DNA from: Marivita sp003149565
GTDB lineage: Bacteria; Pseudomonadota; Alphaproteobacteria; Rhodobacterales; Rhodobacteraceae
Strand: one strand, 5' to 3'
Length of the DNA stretch: 64,000 nt
NCBI RefSeq assembly: GCF_965216415.1
Contig: NZ_CBDCFU010000002.1
Of the stretch, positions 17,302-33,672 are shown piece after piece. Under the pieces are notes generated by a model. The model was not told where the DNA came from, ran no database searches, and saw only the letters and a program-made list of their open reading frames with translations. The position numbers and the translations under genes were made by a program. Numbering within the stretch: position 1 is the stretch's first letter; each line of letters opens with the position of its first letter.

Positions 17302-17760
17302 ATGTCACTTGCGGAACCAGCGCAGCGCGCGAATTTTGGCTTGGTCGCTTTTTTCCTTGGTGTTGGCGCTGTGATTGTCTCAATGCTGTTTGTCTCAGGC
17401 GCATTTCTGCCCGAGTCCGAGCAAAGTGTGGGGACGTCCATCGGGGAAATCGCACGCGATATCAAAGCGGCCGCAACCGGCGTGTTTGGCGAGAAACCGG
17501 CACCGGTCGCCCCGAAACCGAAACCGTTCGATCCGACCAAGCTCTTGCTGATCCTGACATCGGTGTTAGCGGGAAGTGCCGTTGTGCTGGGGGGTATCAG
17601 CCTGTTCCGGCATGAACCAACCCCTTTGTCCAAATATGCGATAGGGCTCGGGATCGGTGCGATTTTTATGCAATTTGCGTTTTGGATCGCGGTCGTGATC
17701 TGCGCCACGCTTATTCTGACGGCGATTATCTCGAATATCGGGGATATCTTTAGCCTGTAG
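17302..17760 (+). CDS. Small membrane protein of unknown function
   Basis: A 152-residue protein from ATG 17302 (GAGAGGGCAGG upstream); an in-frame ATG at 17272 would add 10 residues. There are four likely membrane segments: LVAFFLGVGAVIVSMLFV, LLLILTSVLAGSAVVLGGI, YAIGLGIGAIFMQFAFWIA and VVICATLILTAIIS. A proline-rich linker (KPAPVAPKPKPFDP) lies between the first and second. No named family was recognised. It sits alone between rplA and rplJ, which are normally adjacent. Confidence 0.7.
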   Translation: MSLAEPAQRANFGLVAFFLGVGAVIVSMLFVSGAFLPESEQSVGTSIGEIARDIKAAATGVFGEKPAPVAPKPKPFDPTKLLLILTSVLAGSAVVLGGISLFRHEPTPLSKYAIGLGIGAIFMQFAFWIAVVICATLILTAIISNIGDIFSL

Positions 17761-17835
17761 TTTTCAGGATTGTGGTTCCGGCCTGCGGCCCTCGCCAACG
17801 TGCGCTAAGTAAAACATGGTGACAAAATAAGCATT

Positions 17836-17863
17836 TTGCGTTCCCCCGGTGGTGTGCTACGAT
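17836..17863 (+). promoter_or_regulatory. Candidate rplJ promoter
   Basis: TTGCGT and TACGAT are 16 bp apart, about 313 bp before rplJ, giving a leader of about 300 nt. Confidence 0.5.
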
Positions 17864-17956
17864 CCATACCGAGCATTCGACTGAGACACGGCGAATTTGC
17901 AGCTCTTGGGGCTTGGCAAATTGGCGTGTTCATACTATCCCCACACCTGTAATCAG

Positions 17957-17982
17957 CCGCGTGATTCGTCTCGCGGTTTTTT
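17957..17982 (+). terminator. Terminator or attenuator in the rplJ leader
   Basis: CCGCG-T-GA, tetraloop TTCG, then TC-T-CGCGG and six T. It lies downstream of the candidate promoter and upstream of the gene, so it may attenuate rplJL-rpoBC transcription. Confidence 0.65.
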
Positions 17983-18081
17983 GCATTACGTCCGAGACGG
18001 TGGGTTGTGGCTAATGTCGCAATAAATCCTGCCCGAGGCGGGAACAGACCGACATGCCAAGGCTCACACCGTTGAGCGCTA

Positions 18082-18119
18082 GGCGGGTTTGGGACCGCAC
18101 GAAGCGGACCAAAACCGCC
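18082..18119 (+). promoter_or_regulatory. Probable L10-binding leader structure
   Basis: A composite stem GGCGG-TTTGG-CCGC/GCGG-CC-AAA-CCGCC with small internal loops lies about 60 nt before rplJ. Known rplJ leaders bind the L10-L12 complex to repress translation; placement and shape fit, but no covariation could be checked. Confidence 0.45.
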
Positions 18120-18143
18120 GGAGCGATCCGGTATTACTGAGCC

Positions 18144-18159
18144 GGGGGGTCCGCCCCCC
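18144..18159 (+). promoter_or_regulatory. G6/C6 hairpin before the rplJ ribosome site
   Basis: Six G, loop TCCG, six C, then CTGGAG five bases later. It could mask or expose the ribosome site as part of the leader. Confidence 0.5.
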
Positions 18160-18175
18160 AAACTGGAGTACACCT

Positions 18176-18688
18176 GTGGATAGAGCCCAAAAAGAGAAAG
18201 TGGTCGAAGAACTCGGCCAGATCTTCGAAAGCTCTGGCGTCGTTGTGGTAGCCCACTACGAAGGTCTCACAGTTGCCGAGATGCAGGATCTCCGGGGTCG
18301 CGCACGCGAAGCCGGCAGTTCCGTACGTGTCGCCAAAAACCGTCTGGCAAAGATTGCCCTTGATGGAAAGCCCTGCGCAAGCATCGCTGACTATCTGACA
18401 GGCATGACGGTTCTCACCTATTCCGAAGACCCTGTGGCAGCCGCCAAAGTGGTTGAGGATTTCGCCAAGGAGAACAAGAAGTTCGAAATCCTTGGTGGTG
18501 CAATGGGTGAGACCGCACTTGACCGTGCTGGCGTGGAAGCCGTGTCCAAGATGCCGTCCCGCGAGGAGCTTATTGCCTCCATCGCTGGCTGCATCGGCGC
18601 ACCTGCCTCCAACATCGCTGGCGCGATTGGCGCACCTGCATCGAATATCGCCTCCATTCTCTCGACCATCGAAGAGAAAGCGGCGTAA
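18176..18688 (+). CDS. rplJ: 50S ribosomal protein L10
   Basis: A 170-residue L10, the base of the L7/L12 stalk. The start is GTG at 18176 (MDRAQKEKVVEELG), 7 nt after GGAG; there is no suitable ATG. The rRNA-binding N-terminal domain (VVVAHYEGLTVAEMQDLRGRAREA) and the C-terminal helix that carries L12 dimers are present. The end is Ala/Ile rich with a duplicated GAPASNIA segment. It forms a unit with rplL 66 bp downstream. Confidence 0.97.
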   Translation: MDRAQKEKVVEELGQIFESSGVVVVAHYEGLTVAEMQDLRGRAREAGSSVRVAKNRLAKIALDGKPCASIADYLTGMTVLTYSEDPVAAAKVVEDFAKENKKFEILGGAMGETALDRAGVEAVSKMPSREELIASIAGCIGAPASNIAGAIGAPASNIASILSTIEEKAA

Positions 18689-18754
18689 CGCATCTGGACA
18701 TCTTCGTGGGGTTGAAACCTCGACGTTGGAACACATTTAGATAGGAAAGTCACA

Positions 18755-19138
18755 ATGGCTGATCTGAAAAAACTGGCAGAAGAGATCGTTGGTCTGACCC
18801 TGCTTGAAGCACAAGAACTGAAAACAATCCTCAAGGATGAATACGGCATCGAGCCCGCCGCTGGCGGCGCGGTCATGATGGCGGGTCCGGCTGGCGGCGA
18901 CGCCGGTGGCGCGGCTGCTGAAGAGCAGACCGAGTTCGACGTCATCCTCAAGTCGGCTGGCGCCTCCAAGATCAACGTGATCAAGGAAGTTCGCGGCATC
19001 ACCGGTCTGGGCCTCAAAGAAGCCAAGGAACTGGTCGAAGCCGGCGGCAAGGCTGTCAAAGAGCAGGTTTCCAAAGACGAAGCCGAAGACATCAAAGCGA
19101 AGCTGGAAGCAGCAGGCGCAGAAGTCGAGCTCAAGTAA
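18755..19138 (+). CDS. rplL: 50S ribosomal protein L7/L12
   Basis: A 127-residue stalk protein that recruits translational GTPases. The N-terminal dimerisation domain (LKKLAEEIVGLTLLEAQELK), a Gly/Ala hinge (GGAVMMAGPAGGDAGGAAA) and the C-terminal factor-binding domain (GLGLKEAKELVEAGGKAVKE) are intact. The ribosome site is TAGGAAAG. Confidence 0.98.
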   Translation: MADLKKLAEEIVGLTLLEAQELKTILKDEYGIEPAAGGAVMMAGPAGGDAGGAAAEEQTEFDVILKSAGASKINVIKEVRGITGLGLKEAKELVEAGGKAVKEQVSKDEAEDIKAKLEAAGAEVELK

Positions 19139-19144
19139 TCGACA

Positions 19145-19165
19145 GGTGCGTGGTCTTCACGCACC
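19145..19165. repeat. Interspersed GTGCGTG hairpin, copy 1
   Basis: GGTGCGTG and CACGCACC around GTCTT, just after rplL. It belongs to a family repeated in several intergenic spaces of the window. Confidence 0.75.
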
Positions 19166-19179
19166 GGATGAAAGACAGA

Positions 19180-19207
19180 GGCTGGGCATGGAATTCCATG
19201 CCCAGCC
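19180..19207. repeat. Perfect 28-bp palindrome between rplL and rpoB
   Basis: The half site is GGCTGGGCATGGAA and the second half is its exact complement. It has no T-tract. It may be an RNA-processing or partial-termination hairpin that adjusts rpoBC relative to rplJL. Confidence 0.75.
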
Positions 19208-19387
19208 GCTCCCGTCTTAGAAAGGCCCTTCTGCGGCAAGGGGTTTTCTTAGGCAGGATCCAAAGATCGGGTGGTGCGCAGTGGGTATGCGCGCCGAGAA
19301 TTGATCGGATGTTGTCGTCTCTATTGGGCAGACCGCCGGGGCCCGACGGCGCGACGCTCAGCTGAGAATGAAAAGGTGATATCGACC

Positions 19388-23524
<4,137 letters not shown>

Positions 23525-23594
23525 CGCCAACGCTCATCGGTAGGTCGGACATATCTGTCCGACCTGCGCCTCCCCCCAATTCAAGGATTTGAAA

Positions 23595-27842
<4,248 letters not shown>

Positions 27843-27866
27843 ATCGCGACTTTTTACCAAACGATA

Positions 27867-27900
27867 AAAAACCCCCGCGCTGGTCGCGGGGGTTTTTGTT
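27867..27900 (+). terminator. Intrinsic terminator after rpoC
   Basis: AAAAACCCCCGCG pairs with CGCGGGGGTTTTT around CTGGT, ending the beta operon. Confidence 0.93.
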
Positions 27901-27975
27901 TGAACTCTCTGTGATCAGCAGGAACGCCAGGCTCTTGCTTCACGTTGCTTCTGCAATAGTGAAAAGGAGAGTTTC

Positions 27976-29196
27976 ATGATCCGCTTTATGACAACCACCA
28001 CCGCTCTGACGCTTTGTCTGGCAGCGCCCGTGACCGCGCAGGAAACGCACCAATGGGGCGACAAGAATGCAAATTTCGAACCGGCCGTCGAAAACCAGAC
28101 CCGTGCCGCGTTGGAAACATCTGATTACACCTACCAGTATCAAGAAATCGCAGGCGGAGTGGAGCATCCCTGGGCTGTTGCCGAACTGCCCGGTGGCGAA
28201 GGGCTTTTGGTCACGGAACGCCCCGGTCGTCTTGTGCATGTGACGCTTGATGGGACCGTTTCTGACCCCATCAGTGGTTTGCCGGAGATCTTCAACCAGT
28301 CGGCCGGCAACAGTACGCAGGCTGGTCTTCTAGACGTGAAGCTTGGACCGGATTTTGGAAATGACCGCATGGTCTATTTCACCTATGCCAAAGGCACAGG
28401 CGATGGCATGTCGGTGACCGCAGCGGGTCGCGGTAAACTGTCTGAAGACTATACCGAATTGACGAATGTCGAAGACATTTTCGTGCAGACGCCGCCGTCG
28501 CCAACTCCGATGCATTATGGCAGCCGAATTGTCTTTGACGGCAACGGACATGCCTTCATCACAACCGGTGAGCACTTTACGGATGAAGAGCGCAAGAAAG
28601 CGCAGGAATTGAACAATACATACGGCAAGATCGTTCGTGTGAACCTCGACGGTTCGATCCCCGAGGACAATCCGTTTGTCGGACAAGAAGGGGCCGAACC
28701 AAGTATCTGGTCCTACGGGCACCGGAACGTGCAGGGTGCCGCGATGCGCGGTGACCAGCTTTTTACTGTTGAACATGGCCCGGCAGGTGGCGATGAGATC
28801 AACATCCCAAAACCCGGCTTGAACTACGGCTGGCCTGTCGTCTCTTATGGAATCCGCTATGATGGCGACGAGATTGGAACGGGCCGGGCGCAGGCGGAGG
28901 GCATGTCAGAACCCGTCTACTATTGGGACCCGGTGATCGCGCCCGGGGACATGATCTTTTATGAAGGTGATCTGATGCGAGAGTGGCAGGGGGATAGCCT
29001 TGTCACCGGTCTGGTTGCTGCGGGCGTCGTGCGGCTTGAATGGGATGGCGATCGGGTGAGCGCCGAGGAGCGTGTGTTCACCGACTACGGCCGTGTCCGT
29101 GATATCGAAGAATTGAGCGATGGCAGTCTGATCCTTGCGACTGATTACGAGGACGGTGCCTTGATCCACGTCACCCTAGGTGGCTCTGATTCTTAA
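27976..29196 (+). CDS. Exported PQQ-dependent sugar (aldose) dehydrogenase family protein
   Basis: A 406-residue precursor with a signal peptide (MTTTTALTLCLAAPVTAQ) and a six-bladed propeller of the soluble glucose/sorbosone dehydrogenase (YliI) family. Family segments include GVEHPWAVAELPGGEGLLVTE, SYGHRNVQGAAM, EHGPAGGDEINIPKPGLNYGWP and YYWDPVIAPG. Periplasmic oxidation of sugars with PQQ is the family activity; PQQ binding is inferred. AAGGAGAG precedes the start. It begins an accessory block between rpoC and rpsL. Confidence 0.9.
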   Translation: MIRFMTTTTALTLCLAAPVTAQETHQWGDKNANFEPAVENQTRAALETSDYTYQYQEIAGGVEHPWAVAELPGGEGLLVTERPGRLVHVTLDGTVSDPISGLPEIFNQSAGNSTQAGLLDVKLGPDFGNDRMVYFTYAKGTGDGMSVTAAGRGKLSEDYTELTNVEDIFVQTPPSPTPMHYGSRIVFDGNGHAFITTGEHFTDEERKKAQELNNTYGKIVRVNLDGSIPEDNPFVGQEGAEPSIWSYGHRNVQGAAMRGDQLFTVEHGPAGGDEINIPKPGLNYGWPVVSYGIRYDGDEIGTGRAQAEGMSEPVYYWDPVIAPGDMIFYEGDLMREWQGDSLVTGLVAAGVVRLEWDGDRVSAEERVFTDYGRVRDIEELSDGSLILATDYEDGALIHVTLGGSDS

Positions 29197-29205
29197 TAAA
29201 ATCCT

Positions 29206-29236
29206 AAAACGGGGCGCTGTCAGCGCCTCGTTTTTT
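29206..29236. terminator. Bidirectional terminator
   Basis: AAAACGGGGCGC pairs imperfectly with GCGCCTCGTTTT, ending in a T-run. It lies between the dehydrogenase and the convergent MATE gene. Confidence 0.8.
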
Positions 29237-30611
29237 ATGCAGGGCTTGGCTTCAATCCTCCGATTTTCTGTTGTGAGACGCGCAGGGCGACGATCAATGC
29301 CATGACCCAACCGGTCGAAACCGCTGTGGCGATGCCAAGCCATACGCCCCAGACATCAAAGTCCAGCAGCGCGATGTAGACCCAAATGAAGAATGCCACC
29401 CCAAACCCCTGGCGATAGACGCTGATCCAAAGGGTGTAGATCGGCCGCTTCATCGCCTGCAAAAGCGAGTTGATCGAAAAAAGCATCATGTAGACAGGGA
29501 AGAGGAACCCATCGACCAGCAAGTAGCTGGCTCCGATTTCGATGACGTCCGGGTCCGAGGTGAAGGGCCGCATGAAATACTGACCGCCAAACCATAGCAG
29601 GGGCATGGCAAAGACCGAAATTCCAAAACCAAGTTTCCAGCACAGGAACACCGCGTCCCGCACGCGGTCATGGTTTCTGGCACCGAAATTCTGGCCGGCA
29701 ATCGGCAGCAGAGCGCTTGTCATGCCCAGAACCGGAAGGAGCAGGATCTGTTCGATCCGAAGCGCCACACCATAAGCGGCAATAGCGTCTTCGCCAAAAT
29801 TCTTGAGCGCGAATTGCACGACAAAGCCTGAGATGAACATCACCATCAGCGCAGTGGTTGCGGGCAGCATCTGTTCGACAATCGCTTTGAAGCAGTCGAA
29901 GTCCGGTACAAATTCGGCGCGTTTTACGCGTTCCATCATATTCAGATTGAACACACGTGACAGGATAAACAGCATCACGCCGGATTGGCTGATCACGGTG
30001 GCGGCGGCGATGCCGTTAAAGCCCATGCCGTCCCAGATGCCGGGAATGCCGTACATCATCAGAGGGTTGAGACCGATATTCACAAAGAAGGCGACCATCA
30101 TCGCGCGTTGCATGGACCGGGTGTCACCATGTGCCTGCAGGACCCCGTTGCCACTATACGCCAGCAGAAATCCCGGCAGCGCGAGGATCAGCAGGCGGAA
30201 ATAGCCCAAAGCTGCGTCGCGGTACCCGCCGGGTTCCGACACCAGCGCGATGAGGTAGGGGCCTCCAAACCATCCAATGACCATCAGTGACAGCGTCGCG
30301 AGTGCGCCGAAGCTGAGCCCTTGCGCCGCAAGGCTGCGACCAGCCTTGTCGTTTTTCTCGCCCTTGGCATTGCTGACCAGCGCGCTGAGCGCGGAGCTGA
30401 GACCAAATCCGACGGCCATTATGATGAAAAACGCCTGATACCCGATGGCAAGGCCCGCTTGCGCCTCGGTCGAGAGCTGACCGGCAAAGTAGACGTCGAC
30501 CACGTTATAAAGCGTTGAGAACAGCATCCCCAGGGCGGCAGGGATCGCAAGGTTCTTGTAGTGCAAGAGCATCGGGCCCGAAGTCAGGTCGTCATTCTGT
30601 GCAAGGGCCAC
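29235..30611 (-). CDS. MATE-family multidrug/cation efflux transporter
   Basis: A 458-residue transporter with about 12 membrane helices. MatE repeats start GMLFSTLYNVVDVYFAGQL and recur in the second half (ALRIEQILLLPVLGMTSALLPIAGQNFGA). The family exports drugs or metabolites with Na+ or H+ exchange. The start is GTG 30611 with AGGAG six bases upstream; the frame is open to 30671 but no ribosome site supports it. It is divergent from the DMT gene. Confidence 0.9.
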   Translation of the reverse strand: MALAQNDDLTSGPMLLHYKNLAIPAALGMLFSTLYNVVDVYFAGQLSTEAQAGLAIGYQAFFIIMAVGFGLSSALSALVSNAKGEKNDKAGRSLAAQGLSFGALATLSLMVIGWFGGPYLIALVSEPGGYRDAALGYFRLLILALPGFLLAYSGNGVLQAHGDTRSMQRAMMVAFFVNIGLNPLMMYGIPGIWDGMGFNGIAAATVISQSGVMLFILSRVFNLNMMERVKRAEFVPDFDCFKAIVEQMLPATTALMVMFISGFVVQFALKNFGEDAIAAYGVALRIEQILLLPVLGMTSALLPIAGQNFGARNHDRVRDAVFLCWKLGFGISVFAMPLLWFGGQYFMRPFTSDPDVIEIGASYLLVDGFLFPVYMMLFSINSLLQAMKRPIYTLWISVYRQGFGVAFFIWVYIALLDFDVWGVWLGIATAVSTGWVMALIVALRVSQQKIGGLKPSPA

Positions 30612-30752
30612 GGGCGCTCCTATTGTCCGACAGCGGGCAAGGAACGGTCCGCCTAAGCACAGGCGATACACTGAATGCTGTCAAAACCAAAGCGCTTTGC
30701 CATGTCGCTTTTGGCGTGGAGGCGCCGCAGCGGGCCTGCTACTGGCATGGCC

Positions 30753-31658
30753 ATGATGAACCTCTCTGACAATATGCGCGGTGCGCTTTTGATGTGTGTG
30801 TCGATGGCGGCCTTCACCTTTGGCGACGCGTCCATCAAAGCGACAGGTGGCGCTTTGCCTCTGTCCCAGCTTTTGGTGATCCGGGGTGTGCTGGCCTCAG
30901 CGGCGCTGATAGCAATGGCGGTCTATTTCAAAGGTTTGAACCTGCGATTGCCTGCAAAAGACTGGACGTTGATCCTTGGCCGCGGTTTGGCTGAAGCGGC
31001 GGCGGCGTATTTCTTTCTGACGGCGCTTTTGGCCATGCCTTTGGCCAATGTGACCGCGTTGTTGCAAATGCTTCCGTTGACCGTGACGTTGGGTGGCGCA
31101 TTGGTGTTCCGCGAAGCGGTGGGATGGCGGAGGTGGTCCGCGATCATCATCGGATTTGTCGGTATGCTCTTGATCGTCAGACCCGGCACGGACGGATTTA
31201 CGTCGGCATCGGTCTATGCGCTCTGTGCGGTTGCGGCTGTCACCGTGCGCGATCTGGTGACGCGGCGGGTGTCCAAGGCGGCGCCATCCCTGACGGTGAC
31301 AGTGGTCTCATCTGTGATCGTGACACTGTTTGCCGGGGTCTGGTCAATCGAGCAGAACTGGGTTGCGATGACGCCACAACTGACGCTGCTGGTCTTGATG
31401 GCGACCGCGTTTATCATCTGCGCCTATCTCTGCAGCGTGATGGTCATGCGAGTCGGAGAGGTGAGCTTTGTCGCGCCATTCCGATATACTGGATTGGTCT
31501 GGGCGTTGATCCTTGGTTTTGTCGCGTTCGGCGAGTGGCCGGAGCCGCTCACTCTGATTGGAGCCGCGATCATCGTGGCAACGGGCGTGTTCAGCCTGTT
31601 GCGCGAGGCACAGCTGAAACGACGGGCCCGAAAGCCAATTCTACCGCGTCAGCCGTGA
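30753..31658 (+). CDS. DMT-superfamily permease (EamA domains)
   Basis: A protein of about 301 residues with ten membrane helices in two EamA repeats (MRGALLMCVSMAAFTFGDASIKATG; WVAMTPQLTLLVLMATAFII). Members export amino acids, metabolites or S-adenosylmethionine; substrate unknown. Starts at 30675, 30747, 30753 and 30756 are in frame; 30753 places the first helix at the N-terminus. Its last 68 bp overlap the convergent glycosyltransferase-like gene. Confidence 0.85.
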   Translation: MMNLSDNMRGALLMCVSMAAFTFGDASIKATGGALPLSQLLVIRGVLASAALIAMAVYFKGLNLRLPAKDWTLILGRGLAEAAAAYFFLTALLAMPLANVTALLQMLPLTVTLGGALVFREAVGWRRWSAIIIGFVGMLLIVRPGTDGFTSASVYALCAVAAVTVRDLVTRRVSKAAPSLTVTVVSSVIVTLFAGVWSIEQNWVAMTPQLTLLVLMATAFIICAYLCSVMVMRVGEVSFVAPFRYTGLVWALILGFVAFGEWPEPLTLIGAAIIVATGVFSLLREAQLKRRARKPILPRQP

Positions 31659-32430
31659 GGGCAAAGCGCCGGTTCAGCGTTTCGATTTCGTCAAGCGTTG
31701 GAGCGTGAAAGTCCAACTTCGCGACCCGCGGCTTTTGCCGGGAATCGTTGCTGACATGGTGAGCACGTACGAACATCGCCGCGTCGGTAAAGGTTACAGT
31801 CGGCATGAAGCGATTGATGCGGCTGTGGGCGAAGTTCATCAGGCTTTGCCGGCCCCCACCTTGAACCGCCATTGCCTGTGCCAACCCAAGATACGGACTG
31901 ACCGTTTCGGTGATTTTGAAGCGGTGACGTTTCGATGGTGCGACGGTAAATCCCCTGTTCCAGTCAAATCCAACCAGTTTGTTGTCGCGCAAAAGCGGTG
32001 TGCAGTCCGAGGCGGCCTTGCGCAGGCGTGCGATAAAGTCGACAGCAAGCGCATCGTCATCATCGTGGCGCACCTGAAGACAGGGCTGATGTATGTGTTT
32101 CCGTGCGGCGTTGAGCACCGACTGGCATATTCGGCGATGCGGTGCCGGATCCCGCGCCACGATCCGAGCCTGTGGCATATCAGCAAGCAGGGACTGCAGA
32201 CGCGACAAATACGTCTCGGGCAGGCAGGTTCCGACAAGGACCACAAAGTCGAAATCCGGGTTGGTTTGGGCCTTCAGACTGGGCAGACACAGATGCTCGA
32301 ACAGCGCAAACCGCTGCTCCATCCGGCCCGGAGCATAAAGAAACGCACGCCGGGCGTCGATTGTGTCGTGGTCGACCTGAAAGCCGCCCTCTGCGGGGTA
32401 AGAAAAACGACACAAAACGATGACCTGCAT
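31591..32430 (-). CDS. Putative rhamnosyl/glycosyltransferase-like protein
   Basis: ATG 32430 with GAGG upstream gives 279 residues. The N-terminal half holds a GT-A-like core (VIVLCRFSYPAEGGF; SLKAQTNPDFDFVVLVG; ARIVARDPAP) and an acidic DDDD cluster (LQVRHDDDDALAVDFI) where GT-A enzymes keep the metal-binding DxD. This matches a family often annotated as putative rhamnosyltransferase. There is no membrane segment. Sugar and acceptor are unknown. It overlaps the DMT gene tail to tail. Confidence 0.75.
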   Translation of the reverse strand: MQVIVLCRFSYPAEGGFQVDHDTIDARRAFLYAPGRMEQRFALFEHLCLPSLKAQTNPDFDFVVLVGTCLPETYLSRLQSLLADMPQARIVARDPAPHRRICQSVLNAARKHIHQPCLQVRHDDDDALAVDFIARLRKAASDCTPLLRDNKLVGFDWNRGFTVAPSKRHRFKITETVSPYLGLAQAMAVQGGGRQSLMNFAHSRINRFMPTVTFTDAAMFVRAHHVSNDSRQKPRVAKLDFHAPTLDEIETLNRRFALTADAVELAFGPVVSAVPRATG

Positions 32431-32514
32431 GACGATTGCCTCTGTGCAGTGCGGGGATTTGCGATATGGTGACTGTGCCTTGGCAACGGCCTGCACACAA
32501 GCGTTGGGCCGCTG

Positions 32515-32543
32515 TTGACAAGCTATCCGACTCTCCATATACG
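32515..32543 (+). promoter_or_regulatory. Promoter of the rpsL-rpsG-fusA-tuf unit
   Basis: A perfect TTGACA and TATACG are 17 bp apart, giving a leader of about 255 nt before rpsL. It is the best match to the sigma-70 consensus seen in the window. Confidence 0.75.
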
Positions 32544-32638
32544 CGCGATTAATTCGGCAGGCGGTATACCCGTTTTGTCGATTTACAGGACTGGAGCGGT
32601 CAAGATCCGGGCGCAAGCCCCGATCCTCTGGAAATGCA

Positions 32639-32670
32639 CCGTATCGCTTCCGAAAGGGAAGCGGATGCGG
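32639..32670 (+). promoter_or_regulatory. Leader hairpin before rpsL
   Basis: GCTTCC-GAAA-GGGAAGC core with outer pairs CCG and CGG, followed by TTCTTTGCGTCGTTTTT. It could be an attenuator or a ribosomal-protein binding site. Confidence 0.4.
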
Positions 32671-32802
32671 TTCTTTGCGTCGTTTTTGTACGAAAACGGC
32701 AAGATTTGAACAGGGTCTCGCGGACGCGCTTGACCTTTATGCTTAACCCGCACGGGACACCCCGTGCACCACATATGTGAGCTACACGGGGAAAGAACCG
32801 GA

Positions 32803-33174
32803 ATGCCAACGATCCAACAGCTGATCCGCAAGCCGCGGCAGCCGAAAATCAAACGTTCGAAGTCGATGCACCTCGAGCAGTGCCCGCAGAAACGGGGCGT
32901 ATGCACACGCGTCTACACCACCACACCGAAGAAGCCGAACTCGGCGATGCGGAAAGTGGCGAAGGTGCGTCTGACTAACGGGTATGAAGTCATCAGCTAC
33001 ATCCCGGGTGAAAGCCACAATCTTCAGGAGCACTCTGTGGTTCTGATCCGTGGCGGTCGTGTAAAAGACCTTCCCGGTGTGCGCTATCACATCCTGCGTG
33101 GTGTTCTGGATACCCAGGGCGTCAAGGACCGTAAGCAGCGCCGTTCGAAATATGGCGCGAAGCGTCCGAAGTAA
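32803..33174 (+). CDS. rpsL: 30S ribosomal protein S12
   Basis: A 123-residue S12 of the decoding centre. Segments around the streptomycin-resistance lysines (TTTPKKPNSAM and RVKDLPGVRYH) are wild type. The start MPTIQQLIRKPRQPK is the family start, although the frame opens 39 bp earlier. It begins the str operon, 12 bp before rpsG. Confidence 0.98.
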   Translation: MPTIQQLIRKPRQPKIKRSKSMHLEQCPQKRGVCTRVYTTTPKKPNSAMRKVAKVRLTNGYEVISYIPGESHNLQEHSVVLIRGGRVKDLPGVRYHILRGVLDTQGVKDRKQRRSKYGAKRPK

Positions 33175-33186
33175 GAGGAATTACAG

Positions 33187-33657
33187 ATGTCTCGTCGTCA
33201 CGCCGCAGAAAAACGCGAAGTCCTGCCCGACGCCAAGTATGGCGACCGGGTTCTGACAAAGTTCATGAACAACCTGATGATCGACGGTAAGAAGTCGGTC
33301 GCGGAACGCATCGTCTACAGCGCGCTCGATCGCGTCGAAGGCAAGGTAAAGCGCGCGCCGGTGGAAATCTTCCACGAGGCGTTGGACAACATCAAGCCGT
33401 CGGTCGAGGTTCGCTCGCGCCGGGTTGGTGGTGCGACCTACCAGGTGCCTGTCGAAGTGCGCCCTGAGCGCCGCGAAGCGCTTGCGATCCGTTGGTTGAT
33501 CAATGCCAGCCGCGCCCGCAACGAAAACACCATGGAAGAGCGTCTGGCCGCAGAACTTCTGGATGCTGTGAACTCGCGCGGTTCCGCCGTCAAAAAGCGG
33601 GAAGACACTCACAAGATGGCCGACGCGAACAAAGCGTTCAGCCACTACCGCTGGTAA
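33187..33657 (+). CDS. rpsG: 30S ribosomal protein S7
   Basis: A 156-residue S7, a primary 16S rRNA binding protein that nucleates the 30S head. The family start MSRRHAAEKREVLPD and C-terminal FSHYRW are present. It lies between rpsL and fusA with gaps of 12 and 15 bp; AGAGGA is the ribosome site. Confidence 0.98.
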   Translation: MSRRHAAEKREVLPDAKYGDRVLTKFMNNLMIDGKKSVAERIVYSALDRVEGKVKRAPVEIFHEALDNIKPSVEVRSRRVGGATYQVPVEVRPERREALAIRWLINASRARNENTMEERLAAELLDAVNSRGSAVKKREDTHKMADANKAFSHYRW

Positions 33658-33672
33658 TAGGAGCCAATACAC

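Larger units (their letters stand above)
17761..18175 (+). other. rplJ leader region
   Basis: This 415-bp space has no gene. It holds, in order, a candidate promoter (17836-17863), a terminator-like UUCG hairpin (17957-17982), a long bipartite stem (18082-18119) and a GGGGGG/CCCCCC hairpin just before the ribosome site, as expected for an autoregulated rplJL leader. Confidence 0.6.
32431..32802 (+). other. rpsL upstream and leader region
   Basis: This 372-bp space has no gene. It contains a strong sigma-70 type promoter (32515-32543) and a leader hairpin (32639-32670). Confidence 0.6.

Noticed and set aside
31705..32472. Plus-strand frame opposite the glycosyltransferase-like gene
   Set aside because: No recognisable motif; the minus-strand product shows GT-A features and a ribosome site.
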